DNA of 64,000 nt from Nitrospirota bacterium (GTDB lineage: Bacteria > Nitrospirota > Thermodesulfovibrionia > Thermodesulfovibrionales > Dissulfurispiraceae). Numbering within the stretch: the first letter of the stretch is position 1; every line of letters starts with the position of its first letter. The stretch lies in NCBI GenBank assembly GCA_040752355.1, contig JBFMHE010000010.1, positions 62,001-126,000 on the forward strand, given 5' to 3'. Of this stretch, positions 34,394 to 42,469 are shown in pieces. The translations under genes were made by a program, and so were the position numbers. The notes beneath the pieces are model-generated. The model worked only from the letters and a program-made list of their open reading frames with translations, had not been told where the DNA came from and did not search any database.

Positions 34394-35117
34394 TCCTCGA
34401 ATCACCCCTGCCAGGCTCGACGACGTAGTTGATCAATTTTGCGACCGGATACTTTTCCCAGAACTCGACGACATTGATGCTGCCGAGGCTCTGCTCGATC
34501 CTGAAGATATTCTCGAGCGGTATGCCGAGCAGGTGGCAGAGGATGATCCTGTTCACCCCTCCGTGGGCCACGACGACGATGCTCTCTCCCGGATGCGCGG
34601 CAATCGCGGCATCGAGGGCCGGGATCACCCTGTCCCTCACCTCGAGCGTGCTCTCTCCGTTTATCGGACTGTAGCGGAGCGGGTCCGTAGCCCATGCCTC
34701 GAATTCTGCAGGATAGCGCTCTTTTATCTCGATGAAGGAGAGGCCTTCCCATACGCCGAAGCTCCGCTCCCGCAGCTCCTGCCGGACGGTCGGCTTCAAC
34801 CCGTGAGGAGAGGCGATGATCTCGGCGCTCGTGAGCGCCCTGCTCAGCGGCGAACAGTACACTGCGGCAACGAACGGCCCCTTATCCTCCCGGTCTCCAC
34901 CTGACCCGGCATCGACCGGCGCCGTATGGATGTCCCGCAGATAGCTCAGCCGCTGGGAGAGGCGCGCTGACCGCGGATGGTCGAAGAGGAATGCAGCGTT
35001 CCTGCGCGCCTGCTCGCCCCCCCGCTCCGAGAGGGGGACATCGATGCTCCCCTTGTAGCGCTTGACGTCTCCGCCTTCGGTTTCGCCGTGCCTGATCAGA
35101 TAAAGCGTCGTAACCAT
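34386..35117 (-). CDS. cobC: CobC-type alpha-ribazole phosphatase (histidine phosphatase family)
   Basis: A 243-residue phosphoglycerate-mutase-like enzyme: LYLIRHGETEGGD, YCSPLSRALTSAEI, RERSFGVWEGLSF and VVVAHGGVNRIIL. It would dephosphorylate alpha-ribazole phosphate or adenosylcobalamin phosphate. A stretch at about residues 50-82 (SARLSQRLSYLRDIHT...), before AAVYCSPLS, is longer than in relatives and could be a degraded insertion. The start at 35117 lies inside the cobS end, without a clear ribosome-binding site. Confidence 0.85.
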   Translation of the reverse strand: MVTTLYLIRHGETEGGDVKRYKGSIDVPLSERGGEQARRNAAFLFDHPRSARLSQRLSYLRDIHTAPVDAGSGGDREDKGPFVAAVYCSPLSRALTSAEIIASPHGLKPTVRQELRERSFGVWEGLSFIEIKERYPAEFEAWATDPLRYSPINGESTLEVRDRVIPALDAAIAAHPGESIVVVAHGGVNRIILCHLLGIPLENIFRIEQSLGSINVVEFWEKYPVAKLINYVVEPGRGDSRNG

Positions 35118-35908
35118 AGGGTAAAGACCGCCAGGAATAAGATCTCCGCAATTTCGCTGAGAGCACCGAGGGTGTCTCCCGTAAGCCCGCCGAACCTCCG
35201 GCTGCAGAACCTGATCGCTGCAAGGCAGAAGAGGTAGAGGCTGATGAAGAGGACGAGGAAGAGCGTTATGCTCTCGGCGCCGTACATCCTGAGCAGGTGA
35301 AGCTCCGCAACGATGATGAAGAGGAGCCCGACGAGGAGCGAGGCGGTGATGACCGTGTTGAGGGCAACGCCGTCGATGAAGACCTGGCCGAGCCCCTCGC
35401 GCCGCGCGGAGGTGCCGTGGTACATGGCGGGCACCATCACCCATTTCGAGAAGACGGGCATAAGGAAAACCGCCGAATACGCGGTAAAGATCGGCGCGGC
35501 AACCAGGAGATGCCGGATGAAGAGAAGCTTCACTACGATGGTGATGACGATCGCCACCACCCCGATCGCGCCGGTGGCGCTGTCTTTCATCACCGCGAGC
35601 CGCCGCTCCCGGTCGAGCGCCTCATCCCCTTTCGATTTCACTGAAAGGGCATCGAACGTATCGGCAAGCCCGTCGAGATGGAAGCCCCCGTTGCTTATGA
35701 TGAGGAGCAGGATGATGAGGCCGCTGGTGATATCAGGAGAAAAGAGCATGAGCAGAAGCGATGCCGCGCCATAGAGGACGCTCCCCTGCAATGCCCCGAC
35801 CGCCGGGAAAAAGGCCGCCGACTGGGCGACCTCCCGCTCGGAGACATCCCCCCGCACCCGCGTGGGAATGATCGTGAGGAACTGGAACGCTAAAAGTAAT
35901 TGCCGCAT
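35096..35908 (-). CDS. cobS: CobS, adenosylcobinamide-GDP ribazoletransferase
   Basis: A 270-residue membrane protein with about six hydrophobic segments and the signature GGFHLDGLADTFDAL near residue 74, plus ERRLAVMKDSATGAIGVVAI. It condenses alpha-ribazole (phosphate) with adenosylcobinamide-GDP, the last major step. It lies 6 nt behind cobT, with no ribosome-binding site of its own, so coupling is likely. Confidence 0.93.
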   Translation of the reverse strand: MRQLLLAFQFLTIIPTRVRGDVSEREVAQSAAFFPAVGALQGSVLYGAASLLLMLFSPDITSGLIILLLIISNGGFHLDGLADTFDALSVKSKGDEALDRERRLAVMKDSATGAIGVVAIVITIVVKLLFIRHLLVAAPIFTAYSAVFLMPVFSKWVMVPAMYHGTSARREGLGQVFIDGVALNTVITASLLVGLLFIIVAELHLLRMYGAESITLFLVLFISLYLFCLAAIRFCSRRFGGLTGDTLGALSEIAEILFLAVFTLWLRRFI

Positions 35909-35914
35909 AGGTTG

Positions 35915-36976
35915 TCAGTTTTGTGACTCATTCGACACCCCGGCCTCTCCGAAGGTGGCCATCTCCTTGTAGATCTTCAGTCCGCCCTCTATGAGGAGCA
36001 TCGCGAGCGCTGCGCCGGTGCCTTCCCCCAGCCGGAGATCGAGGTCGAGGATGGGCCGCAGGCCCATTTTGTTGAGCATCGCCGTATGCCCTCTCTCGAT
36101 CGACTGGTGGGCGGCGAACATATAGTCCTTCGTCTTCGATTCGATGCAGTAAGCGACGAGCGCCCCCGCAGTCGAAATGAAGCCGTCGATCACGACCGGT
36201 ATCCTGCTTGCCGCAGCGCCCAGTATCAGACCGGCGATCCCCCCGATCTCGGCTCCTCCGACCTTTGCGAGCACATCGAGCGGGTCGTTCGGGTCGGGCC
36301 GGTTCACGCTGATCCCTTTCTCGATCACCTGAATCTTCCTCCTGAGGGATTCGTCGCTGATGCCGGTGCCTTTGCCGGTCACCTCGACAACCGGCGAGGC
36401 AGTCAGCACTGCCGCGATGGCGCTCGAAGGGGTGGTGTTGCCGATCCCCATCTCGCCGGTGCCGAAGATCTTATACCCTTTCTTGACATAGCCTTCGGCA
36501 ACGGTGATGCCGACTTCGATGCATCGGACCGCCTCCTCTCTCGTCATGGCAGGGCCCTTGGCAAAGTTTTTTGTCCCCTTCACGACCTTCATCGAGAGGA
36601 GCCCCTTGACCTCCTCGAAGTCGTGGTCAACCCCGATATCGACAACGACGACCTCTGCACCCGCGTGGCGGGCGAGCACATTGATGCCGGCGCCGCCCCT
36701 GATGAAATTCAGGACCATCTGCCGGGTCACCGCCTTGGGGAAGGCCGATACTCCCTCTTCGGTGACGCCGTGGTCTCCGGCAAAGGTGAAGACGACCTTT
36801 TTATCGAGCAGGGGGTTCTTGTTCTCCGTTATCGCCACCAGTCTTCCGGCGAACTCTTCGAGTCTTCCCAAGCTGCCGAGCGGCTTGGTGAGGTTGTCGA
36901 GATGCTTCTGGGCGATGCCCGACCACTCCTCGTTTACAGGCTTGATAGTTTGAAGCGTCCTGGTGAGCACGTCCAT
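35915..36976 (-). CDS. cobT: CobT, nicotinate-nucleotide:dimethylbenzimidazole phosphoribosyltransferase
   Basis: A 353-residue enzyme: [50 protein letters not shown], and near the C-terminus [13 protein letters not shown] containing the catalytic Glu. It activates the lower-ligand base. No enzyme for dimethylbenzimidazole synthesis is recognisable in the window. AAGGAGACGCT precedes the ATG; the gap to cobU is 33 nt. Confidence 0.94.
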   Translation of the reverse strand: MDVLTRTLQTIKPVNEEWSGIAQKHLDNLTKPLGSLGRLEEFAGRLVAITENKNPLLDKKVVFTFAGDHGVTEEGVSAFPKAVTRQMVLNFIRGGAGINVLARHAGAEVVVVDIGVDHDFEEVKGLLSMKVVKGTKNFAKGPAMTREEAVRCIEVGITVAEGYVKKGYKIFGTGEMGIGNTTPSSAIAAVLTASPVVEVTGKGTGISDESLRRKIQVIEKGISVNRPDPNDPLDVLAKVGGAEIGGIAGLILGAAASRIPVVIDGFISTAGALVAYCIESKTKDYMFAAHQSIERGHTAMLNKMGLRPILDLDLRLGEGTGAALAMLLIEGGLKIYKEMATFGEAGVSNESQN

Positions 36977-37009
36977 AGCGTCTCCTTGTAGTGGCGTAGT
37001 GCGAAGCTT

Positions 37010-37519
37010 CTATTTTATGCGCAGCGGTATCCCGGCGGTCACGAGGAATACCTCGCCGGCGACGGCGGCGACCTTCTGGTTGAGGGCGCCGGCAAGGTCC
37101 CTGAACCGGCGGGCGAGCAGATTGTCCGGGACAATGCCGAGACCCACCTCGTTCGCAACCACATAAACGGCGCAGCCATTGCTTCCCTCGAGCGCTGCGA
37201 TAAATTCATCCGTCCGCTCTTCTATATTCCCGATTTCGGAAACGAGCAGGTTCGATACCCAGAGCGTAAGGCAGTCGACGAGGAGCACGGAGTGGGCTCC
37301 CCGAGCAGACGTCAGAGAGGCGGCGAGGTTAAGCGGCTCCTCGATCGTCGTCCATGCATCGGTCCGCTCCTGCTGATGCCGCGCGATCCGCTCCCGCATC
37401 TCGTCGTCGAGCGCCTGCGCCGTCGCAATATATGCCTTGGACCCCGCTGCTGCCGATGCCTTCTGCAGCGCAAACCCGCTTTTGCCGCTCCTCGCTCCGC
37501 CGATAACGAAGGTGACCAC
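37010..37519 (-). CDS. cobU: CobU, adenosylcobinamide kinase / adenosylcobinamide-phosphate guanylyltransferase
   Basis: A 169-residue P-loop enzyme: FVIGGARSGKSGFA at the N-terminus, YIATAQALDDEMRERIARHQ, VDCLTLWVSNLL and VANEVGLGIVP. It phosphorylates and then guanylylates adenosylcobinamide. The start is taken as GTG at 37519 just after GAGGAGGAAC; an upstream ATG would lie inside the terminator hairpin. It is the first gene of the operon, placed directly after the riboswitch terminator. Confidence 0.92.
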   Translation of the reverse strand: MVTFVIGGARSGKSGFALQKASAAAGSKAYIATAQALDDEMRERIARHQQERTDAWTTIEEPLNLAASLTSARGAHSVLLVDCLTLWVSNLLVSEIGNIEERTDEFIAALEGSNGCAVYVVANEVGLGIVPDNLLARRFRDLAGALNQKVAAVAGEVFLVTAGIPLRIK

Positions 37520-37527
37520 GTTCCTCC

Positions 37528-37565
37528 TCAAAATAAAAAATCCCCAGAGCATCGATGCCCTGAGG
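37528..37565 (-). terminator. Intrinsic terminator, expression platform of the cobalamin riboswitch
   Basis: A 12-bp GC-rich stem built around ATCGAT (37542-37565), followed on the minus strand by ATTTTTTATTTT. The U-run ends directly in front of the GAGGAGG of cobU, so formation of the hairpin would stop transcription before the operon. This is the usual location for a ligand-controlled attenuator. Confidence 0.85.
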
Positions 37566-37690
37566 ATTGCACCCTGTTTACTTCATCCTCATTACTCCGG
37601 CCCGCTTCCACGAGAGGCCTTTCGTCGTCCGCAGCCCATAGCGATAAAGATTGCTCCCTGCTATGAGCGGGGACTGAGAGCTGCTGCTTT

Positions 37691-37893
37691 CAGGCAGGTC
37701 TTCTGGCTCTCCCGACCTTTACCAGCCTTCCCATTCGCTCGTGAACAGTGGCGTGTTGTTAGGTAAAGGGCTTACTCCTCGATGTTGCCGGGGAGTCGGG
37801 ATCACAGCGGCGGGACCGCTCCCGATTTGGCCTGCCTCGCGGCTGAACGACCGCACGGGATTCCCTATTAAGCCTTGCGGCACCTGGTACCTT
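37691..37893 (-). promoter_or_regulatory. Cobalamin (AdoCbl) riboswitch
   Basis: Read on the minus strand the leader holds the hallmarks of the cobalamin aptamer. The B12 box AGCCAGAAGACCTGCCT lies at 37692-37708 (complement), GCCACTG at 37746-37752, GGGAAGGCTGGTAAAGG just before the box, and GGGAGCGGTCCCGCCGCTGT in the core. The element lies about 125 nt upstream of the terminator and 170 nt upstream of cobU. Cobalamin binding is expected to favour termination and repress the 21-gene operon. Confidence 0.95.
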
Positions 37894-37895
37894 AT

Positions 37896-37924
37896 ATTAT
37901 CGGAATGCTTCTGCTAAATGTCAA
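37896..37924 (-). promoter_or_regulatory. Sigma70-type promoter of the cobalamin operon
   Basis: On the minus strand TTGACA (complement of 37919-37924) and GATAAT (37896-37901) are separated by exactly 17 bp. Transcription would begin near 37889, at the 5' edge of the riboswitch. Confidence 0.85.
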
Positions 37925-37967
37925 GAAAAGCCGGGGAAGAGAGGGGGGAAGAAAAGGGTGAGGGGAT

Positions 37968-38174
37968 TTATCGCAATCGCTTTCCGCACTTCGGACAGAA
38001 GTCGATCCTGATGACATCCACGGTGCCTGTTGCCGGGCATGACAGCTCCATGAGCTCTATCTTGAGCATCTCCCTGCAGACCCAGCAGGTCAGGTTCTTC
38101 TCGAGGGGCTGGCTCGAGCGGAAGTCTTTCCAGAGCTCTTCGGAGTCTATATTGCCGGTTCGCTTGTTTTCCAT
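37968..38174 (-). CDS. Small zinc-ribbon hypothetical protein
   Basis: A 68-residue protein with two Cys pairs, LTCWVCREM and DFCPKCGKRL, which would hold one zinc ion; a further Cys lies at SCPATG. No family name can be given. CAAGGGCG precedes the ATG. It stands upstream of and in the same direction as the cobalamin operon, but the riboswitch promoter lies between. Confidence 0.7.
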   Translation of the reverse strand: MENKRTGNIDSEELWKDFRSSQPLEKNLTCWVCREMLKIELMELSCPATGTVDVIRIDFCPKCGKRLR

Positions 38175-38325
38175 CGCCCTTGTCGCTCGCGGTAGTGTGG
38201 TTTAGTTATCGGCAACAGAAGGCATCCGCTTTAGTGTAAAGAAGGGCGTTGACGGGAGTAAAGGAAATTTTACCGATCATTGGGTCTTGTTGACAGGGCA
38301 CGGAGGCTGCCCCGTATGATAGGAG

Positions 38326-39021
38326 ATGATGGGTCGCCCCTGCACGATCTCGGTAATCATTCCGGTGCTCCATGAAGCCGCTGTCATTAATGAAACGGTA
38401 ATGCATCTCCATCGTCTCGAGCCGGCGGCTGCAGTCGAAGTCATCGTGGTCGACGGCAGCCCTGACGGAACGACGCTCCAGGCCGTCAGCGATCCCTCTG
38501 TTGTACAAGTTGTTTCGGAAAAGGGGCGGGCGCTCCAGATGAACGCCGGCGCAGCGCGCGCTTCGGGGGAGGTGCTGCTCTTCCTTCATGCCGATACCCT
38601 TCTGCCGCCCGATGCGCTCGCCCGGATTGTGGAAGTCGCGGACGAGGGCCGGTCCGTTGCCGGCGCCTTCGACCTGGGCATTCGGTCGGACCGCTTCATC
38701 TTCAGGATCATCGAGCGGCTCGCCTCGCTCCGCTCCCGGCTGACCAGGATCCCCTTCGGCGACCAGGGGCTCTTCATACGCAGGGAGTACTTCGAGCGTA
38801 CCGGGGGATTCGAGCCGCTGCCGCTCATGGAGGATGTCGAGCTCATGCAGCGTATCAAGCGGCGGGGAGATCCCGTTACCATCATCCCTGAAAGGGTTTC
38901 GACCTCTCCGCGGCGCTGGGAAAAGGAGGGCGTCATCTACTGCACCCTGAGGAACTGGACCCTGCAGCTCCTCTATCGCCTGGGAATTCCGCCCGAAAAG
39001 CTGGTAGAATTCTATAAATGA
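38326..39021 (+). CDS. Family 2 glycosyltransferase, TIGR04283 type
   Basis: A 231-residue GT-A glycosyltransferase: ISVIIPVLHEAAVINETV, EVIVVDGSPDGTT, GRALQMNAGAARASGEVLLFLHADT with the DxD-like HADT, and PFGDQGLFIRREYFERTGGF with PLMEDVELMQR. This matches the TIGR04283 group that is commonly paired with TIGR04282, as here. The group has been linked to arsenosugar-type or related glycolipid pathways. The ATG at 38326 or 38329 follows ATAGGAG. Substrates are unknown. Confidence 0.85.
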   Translation: MMGRPCTISVIIPVLHEAAVINETVMHLHRLEPAAAVEVIVVDGSPDGTTLQAVSDPSVVQVVSEKGRALQMNAGAARASGEVLLFLHADTLLPPDALARIVEVADEGRSVAGAFDLGIRSDRFIFRIIERLASLRSRLTRIPFGDQGLFIRREYFERTGGFEPLPLMEDVELMQRIKRRGDPVTIIPERVSTSPRRWEKEGVIYCTLRNWTLQLLYRLGIPPEKLVEFYK

Positions 39022-39335
39022 TTGCGGACCCCGGGTTCGTGGATACATCACATCGAGTAAGGATGAAGGAGATCGATTTCGACGCCTTCAGCCCGGAAAT
39101 CACCTGCGACGAGCACTGCTATGCCTGCACCGTCGGCAAAGGGAGCAGCTGCCACGGCGCTCTCATCGGCCGGGGAGCCGGCGCGAAGTCCCCATTACGC
39201 CCATTACCAATGAAGAGCTCAGAAAAATCTTCGGCGCCATGCTCCTGTGATGTCGGACAACAAGAGCGGCCCGGCAGGAGCATGCGGGTGCTGATGCCTC
39301 CCTCGCTGCATGCAGAAAGCGGCGCCGGTGCATAA
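39018..39335 (+). CDS. Cysteine-rich hypothetical protein (uncertain)
   Basis: A 105-codon frame whose ATG overlaps the stop of the preceding glycosyltransferase (ATGA) and whose end overlaps the next gene by 26 nt. The first half looks coding, with a Cys/His cluster (ITCDEHCYACTVGKGSSCHG). The second half is low-complexity. It may be a small metal-binding protein or a remnant. The tight overlaps on both sides favour a real, coupled gene. Confidence 0.45.
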   Translation: MIADPGFVDTSHRVRMKEIDFDAFSPEITCDEHCYACTVGKGSSCHGALIGRGAGAKSPLRPLPMKSSEKSSAPCSCDVGQQERPGRSMRVLMPPSLHAESGAGA

Positions 39336-40011
39336 GAGGTGTCTCCTCCTCTTCGTAAAGTCGCCTGAAAAGGGCACGGTGAAGTCCCGCCTCGCAAAAG
39401 ACCTCGGCGAGGATGCTGCGCTCGACCTCTACCGCTGCTTTGTGCTCGATCTCCTGCAGACCCTGAAAGGGGGAGAGTACGCATTCAGCATCTGTTACCA
39501 CCCGCCGGAGGCAGGGGACGCCGTGGAGCAGTGGCTGGGGAGCTCTTATGCCTCTATGCCGCAGAGGGGAAACGATCTCGGCGAGAGAATGAGAAGCGCC
39601 TTCGAGGAAGTCTTTGCCGCAGGATTTTCTGCAGCCGTCATCATGGGCAGCGATATCCCCGACCTGCCGCACGCCCTTATAGACGAGGCCTTCTCCTCGC
39701 TCGAGTCGGCCGATAGCGTGATCGGCCCGGCCGTCGACGGCGGCTACTATCTCATCGGGTTCAGAAGAGACGCGTTCCTCCCCGATATTTTCGAAAACAT
39801 GCCCTGGAGCACCGATACTGTTTATGAAGAAACAATGGCGGTGCTCGAAAGGAATCATGCGGATGTCCACGTCCTCCCCGCATGGAGAGACATCGATACC
39901 CTGGATGACGTGAAGGACCTCCTGGCGAGAAATAAAACATCCGAGTTCAGAACATCCCGAACCATGGCCCGTCTGCTCGCTATGAGAGGCGAGTTGTTCT
40001 CCAGCCGTTAG
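39310..40011 (+). CDS. TIGR04282-family (DUF2064) nucleotidyl/glycosyltransferase-like protein
   Basis: A 233-residue protein with LLLFVKSPEKGTVKSRLAK, ICYHPPEAGDAVEQWLG, GNDLGERMRSAF, AVIMGSDIPDLPHALIDEAF and VIGPAVDGGYYLIGFR. This is the signature of the TIGR04282 group, related to CofC/MobA-like GT-A enzymes. It is paired with the TIGR04283 glycosyltransferase just upstream. The tail (NKTSEFRTSRTMA) is unusual and may come from a small GAACATCC-type repeat at 39937-39963. Confidence 0.85.
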   Translation: MQKAAPVHKRCLLLFVKSPEKGTVKSRLAKDLGEDAALDLYRCFVLDLLQTLKGGEYAFSICYHPPEAGDAVEQWLGSSYASMPQRGNDLGERMRSAFEEVFAAGFSAAVIMGSDIPDLPHALIDEAFSSLESADSVIGPAVDGGYYLIGFRRDAFLPDIFENMPWSTDTVYEETMAVLERNHADVHVLPAWRDIDTLDDVKDLLARNKTSEFRTSRTMARLLAMRGELFSSR

Positions 40012-40038
40012 ATCCCCGATGCCGGGCTCGGCAGCTCC

Positions 40039-40067
40039 TTGACAATGGCATATATATCATGCATACT
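40039..40067 (+). promoter_or_regulatory. Promoter and operator region of the VapBC module
   Basis: TTGACA at 40039-40044 and CATACT at 40062-40067 are 17 bp apart. Repeated GCATA/TATGC words follow up to 40090, overlapping the -10 region, which is where VapBC complexes normally bind to repress their own operon. Confidence 0.55.
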
Positions 40068-40104
40068 TATGCATACATATGAGCATATACTGCAAGGAGG
40101 AGCT

Positions 40105-40302
40105 GTGAGGACAACGCTGAACATCGAAGACGATCTCCTCGATAAAGCCGAGAGATTGACGGGTATTAAGGAAAAGACCGCCTTGATCAAGCTGGGACTC
40201 GAGGCATTGATATCGCGGGAGAGCAGCAAACGGCTTGCCAGACTGGGCGGAACCGAGAAGAGACTCGAAAAGATACCCCGGAGGAGAACGGAATCTGCAT
40301 AA
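40105..40302 (+). CDS. vapB: VapB-type antitoxin
   Basis: A 65-residue protein starting with RTTLNIEDDLLDKAERLTGI, the ribbon-helix-helix opening of type II VapB antitoxins, and followed by a basic tail (TEKRLEKIPRRR). The GTG at 40105 follows AAGGAGGAGCT. It lies 1 nt before vapC and neutralises that toxin by binding it. Confidence 0.88.
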   Translation: MRTTLNIEDDLLDKAERLTGIKEKTALIKLGLEALISRESSKRLARLGGTEKRLEKIPRRRTESA

Positions 40303-40303
40303 T

Positions 40304-40660
40304 ATGGTTCTTGTAGACACCTCCGTATGGGTAGCCCATCTCCGCGAGGGGAATATCGGTCTCGAAGCGCTCTTGAATGAGGGTCGCGTTGCGTGCCATT
40401 CGTTCATCATCGGCGAGCTCGCCTGCGGAAATCTCAAGAACAGGTCGGAACTGCTCTCTCTCCTCAACGCGCTCCCTATGGGAACGCATGCAGAGCATGA
40501 AGAGGTCATGCTGTTTATAAAGGAGCACCGTCTTATGGGGAAAGGCCTCGGCTATATCGATATGCATCTGCTTGCATCGGCTCTCCTGACCGGGATACCG
40601 CTATGGACGTTCGATAAACGATTGAGCGAGATCGCCGCAGCGCTGAAAGTGCGGTACTGA
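40304..40660 (+). CDS. vapC: VapC-type PIN-domain toxin
   Basis: A 118-residue PIN ribonuclease with the acidic metal-binding residues in place: LVDTSVWVAHLR, FIIGELACG, GLGYIDMHLLASA and WTFDKRLSE. Members cut specific RNAs such as tRNA or rRNA loops. The start at 40304 directly follows the vapB stop. Confidence 0.9.
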   Translation: MVLVDTSVWVAHLREGNIGLEALLNEGRVACHSFIIGELACGNLKNRSELLSLLNALPMGTHAEHEEVMLFIKEHRLMGKGLGYIDMHLLASALLTGIPLWTFDKRLSEIAAALKVRY

Positions 40661-40712
40661 CAGCGGATCACGTATGCGGACTTTGTTCTCCTGCGCCGTA
40701 CCGTTCAATTCG

Positions 40713-41231
40713 TTAGTCCCTTCTTTCGTATCGATCAATTTTCAGTAATGCGTAATCGCCGACTTTTTCGGTGGTCACCTGTATATCATATGCATTTATT
40801 TCAGCATGCTTCTTGATTTCTAATATCGTGGAGACGCCGTTGAATGACGTGCCTGTAATAAATGTCCCGACTACAGCGTTTTTGATTTTACAATTCTCGC
40901 ACTGCTTGTCTTTGCCGCAGCCTGCCTCGGAGAGGGAGTGTATACAATCAAAGACCTGCCCGCCTCGGTGCTGTTCGATCCTCGATAAATCCTTTTCAAC
41001 GAGAGCGCATGCCTCTTGATTTGCGGTAACTACCTGTCTCGGGTTGCCCTGCATAAGGAGAAGGGGAGCATCGCTCTCGTCGAGGAATTTGACGAGGGCA
41101 CTGATGTCGCCTTGCTTCACTACATCATTTCTGCAGGCTGTACAAAGCCCCTTTGTAATAGGCCTCCTTGCTTCTTGCTGGATAGCAACGGCGTCTAACG
41201 CAGAACCGCACCAGATGCAAATCGTTTGCAT
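40713..41231 (-). CDS. Cys-rich PAS-like protein in the sigma-factor operon
   Basis: A 172-residue protein. The N-terminus has a zinc-ribbon-like set (ICIWCG and LCTACRND). The middle resembles a PAS fold: APLLLMQGNPRQVVTANQEACALV, FDCIHSLSEAGCGKDKQCENCKIKNAVVGT, then TILEIKKHAEINAYDIQVTTEKVG. A cluster of Cys (C-G-K-D-K-Q-C-E-N-C) within the PAS part could bind a metal or react to redox change. The ATG at 41231 has GAGGAGGCGGT. It may be a redox- or metal-sensing partner of the ECF sigma factor encoded upstream. Confidence 0.65.
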   Translation of the reverse strand: MQTICIWCGSALDAVAIQQEARRPITKGLCTACRNDVVKQGDISALVKFLDESDAPLLLMQGNPRQVVTANQEACALVEKDLSRIEQHRGGQVFDCIHSLSEAGCGKDKQCENCKIKNAVVGTFITGTSFNGVSTILEIKKHAEINAYDIQVTTEKVGDYALLKIDRYERRD

Positions 41232-41267
41232 ACCGCCTCCTCGTTCTCTCTGTGATATGATCATTAT

Positions 41268-41549
41268 TTATCCTCCTGGATGGCCTGATCGCTCTCCAAG
41301 TTCTTCTATCATGGTATCCATATCAACGTGGACAGCCTCTGCGAGCAATCCCTTGTCTTTGCAATAACTGACTGTTTCATCAAGTACTGACCTGAGCTCA
41401 TCTCTGAGATTATTGAGCTCTCCCAAGCCATCGCAGCCTTTCTGCCTTCTTTTGGCATAGATATAAAGGAGAGCGTACTCCTCCATAGTTCGGAGGAGTG
41501 TTTCGAGCTGGAGGTCTTTTTCCGCTGTGCCTGCAATGATTTCGAGCAT
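41268..41549 (-). CDS. Small helical hypothetical protein
   Basis: A 93-residue, largely alpha-helical acidic protein (ETLLRTMEEYALLYIYAKRRQ, then NNLRDELRSVLDETVSYCKD). No family is recognised. The ATG at 41549 follows TGAGGAAAGTG; a GTG four codons earlier is possible. It lies 74 nt after the ECF sigma gene and 36 nt before the PAS-like gene on the same strand, so it is probably part of one operon with them. Confidence 0.65.
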   Translation of the reverse strand: MLEIIAGTAEKDLQLETLLRTMEEYALLYIYAKRRQKGCDGLGELNNLRDELRSVLDETVSYCKDKGLLAEAVHVDMDTMIEELGERSGHPGG

Positions 41550-41623
41550 CACTTTCCTCACGTCTGGCAGAGTCTTTTATCCTTTATATCGTTAGACGGA
41601 AATGGGCGAGGAAAGGATACGGA

Positions 41624-42226
41624 TCATAGCGTGCGGCGGAATGGAAGCATGGTGCTTTTACGGTCGCAGGCGAATTCGTTGCGGTGATCGCGATAAAAGA
41701 TACACTGCGCTTCGAGCTCTTTTCTCAGGCATGCTCTGGCTCGGTGCAGCCTGATCTTTACGTTCCCCGCACTGATCTGGAGAATCGAGGCGATCTCCTC
41801 ATGGGAGAGCCCTTGCATATCCTTGAGCGCAATCACAATCCTGTGTTCTGCCGGAAGGTTCCTGATTATATCGCGTATGCACTCGTTCATTTCCTTCCTG
41901 ATGATGCCCAGGTCGAGGGGCTCTCGTTTGACTCCGCTGCCATCTCTGTCCTCAATATCATCAGCGACATCCGGGTCGGCAGGTATACTCCTGATTGCAT
42001 GCCGATATGAGGCCTCCCGCGCACGGTCCGCAACAGTATTTATCGCGATACGGTAGAGCCATGTTGAAACGTTCGATTCTCCTCTGAACTCCTGCAAACT
42101 TCGGCCTGCCTTGAGAAAGACCTCCTGCGTCAGGTCAGCAGCCTCACAAGGGGAAGTCAGCCGCTCAATGAGCCTCAGTATATCGGGCTGATAGGTCGCA
42201 TAGAGCCGTTCAAAATCGAGTGCCAT
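41624..42226 (-). CDS. ECF-type RNA polymerase sigma factor
   Basis: A 200-residue sigma70-family protein. Region 2 is FERLYATYQPDILRLIERLT...ADLTQEVFLKA...FRGESNVSTWLYRIAINTVADR, and region 4 is LPAEHRIVIALKDMQGLSHEEIASIL followed by GNVKIRLHRAR, which would recognise the -35 element. There is no region 3, as in ECF factors. The C-terminal 30 residues hold two Cys. No obvious anti-sigma membrane protein follows; the two small genes downstream may control it. Confidence 0.9.
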   Translation of the reverse strand: MALDFERLYATYQPDILRLIERLTSPCEAADLTQEVFLKAGRSLQEFRGESNVSTWLYRIAINTVADRAREASYRHAIRSIPADPDVADDIEDRDGSGVKREPLDLGIIRKEMNECIRDIIRNLPAEHRIVIALKDMQGLSHEEIASILQISAGNVKIRLHRARACLRKELEAQCIFYRDHRNEFACDRKSTMLPFRRTL

Positions 42227-42309
42227 CGTGCTCTCCCGGTATCGTTAACTGCTTCTGCCTAGGGGAAGTATAACAGGTTTGAGGAGGTGAAGTGCAGGTG
42301 TGCTCTGCC

Positions 42310-42421
42310 GCAAAACAGGGCTAGAATACGAACAATCCTGCCCGGCACTGGGTGCCGCGGTCATAGAACTGGGTCACGAAATCAAGCCTGATCCCGCTGG
42401 TCTGACCATTGACGACAATTG
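42310..42421 (-). pseudogene. Remnant of a second PilZ-type gene 3' end
   Basis: On the minus strand this short frame ends with GTQCRAGLFVF and a stop, exactly the last residues of the PilZ protein encoded at 43678-43944. It is preceded by SGIRLDFVTQFYDR, which differs from the intact gene. The identical part coincides with a 38-bp direct repeat (42320-42357). It could be a gene fragment left by recombination around the ATPase gene, or a repeat that merely supplies a stop. Confidence 0.4.
42320..42357. repeat. 38-bp direct repeat, copy 1
   Basis: Identical to 43677-43714. It contains the dyad CGGCACTGGGTGCCG. The two copies flank the AAA_14/DUF4143 gene. Confidence 0.9.
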
Positions 42422-42469
42422 GCTCCATGTTTTATATTTGGATATGGCAATTCCATATTTGGACTTAAA

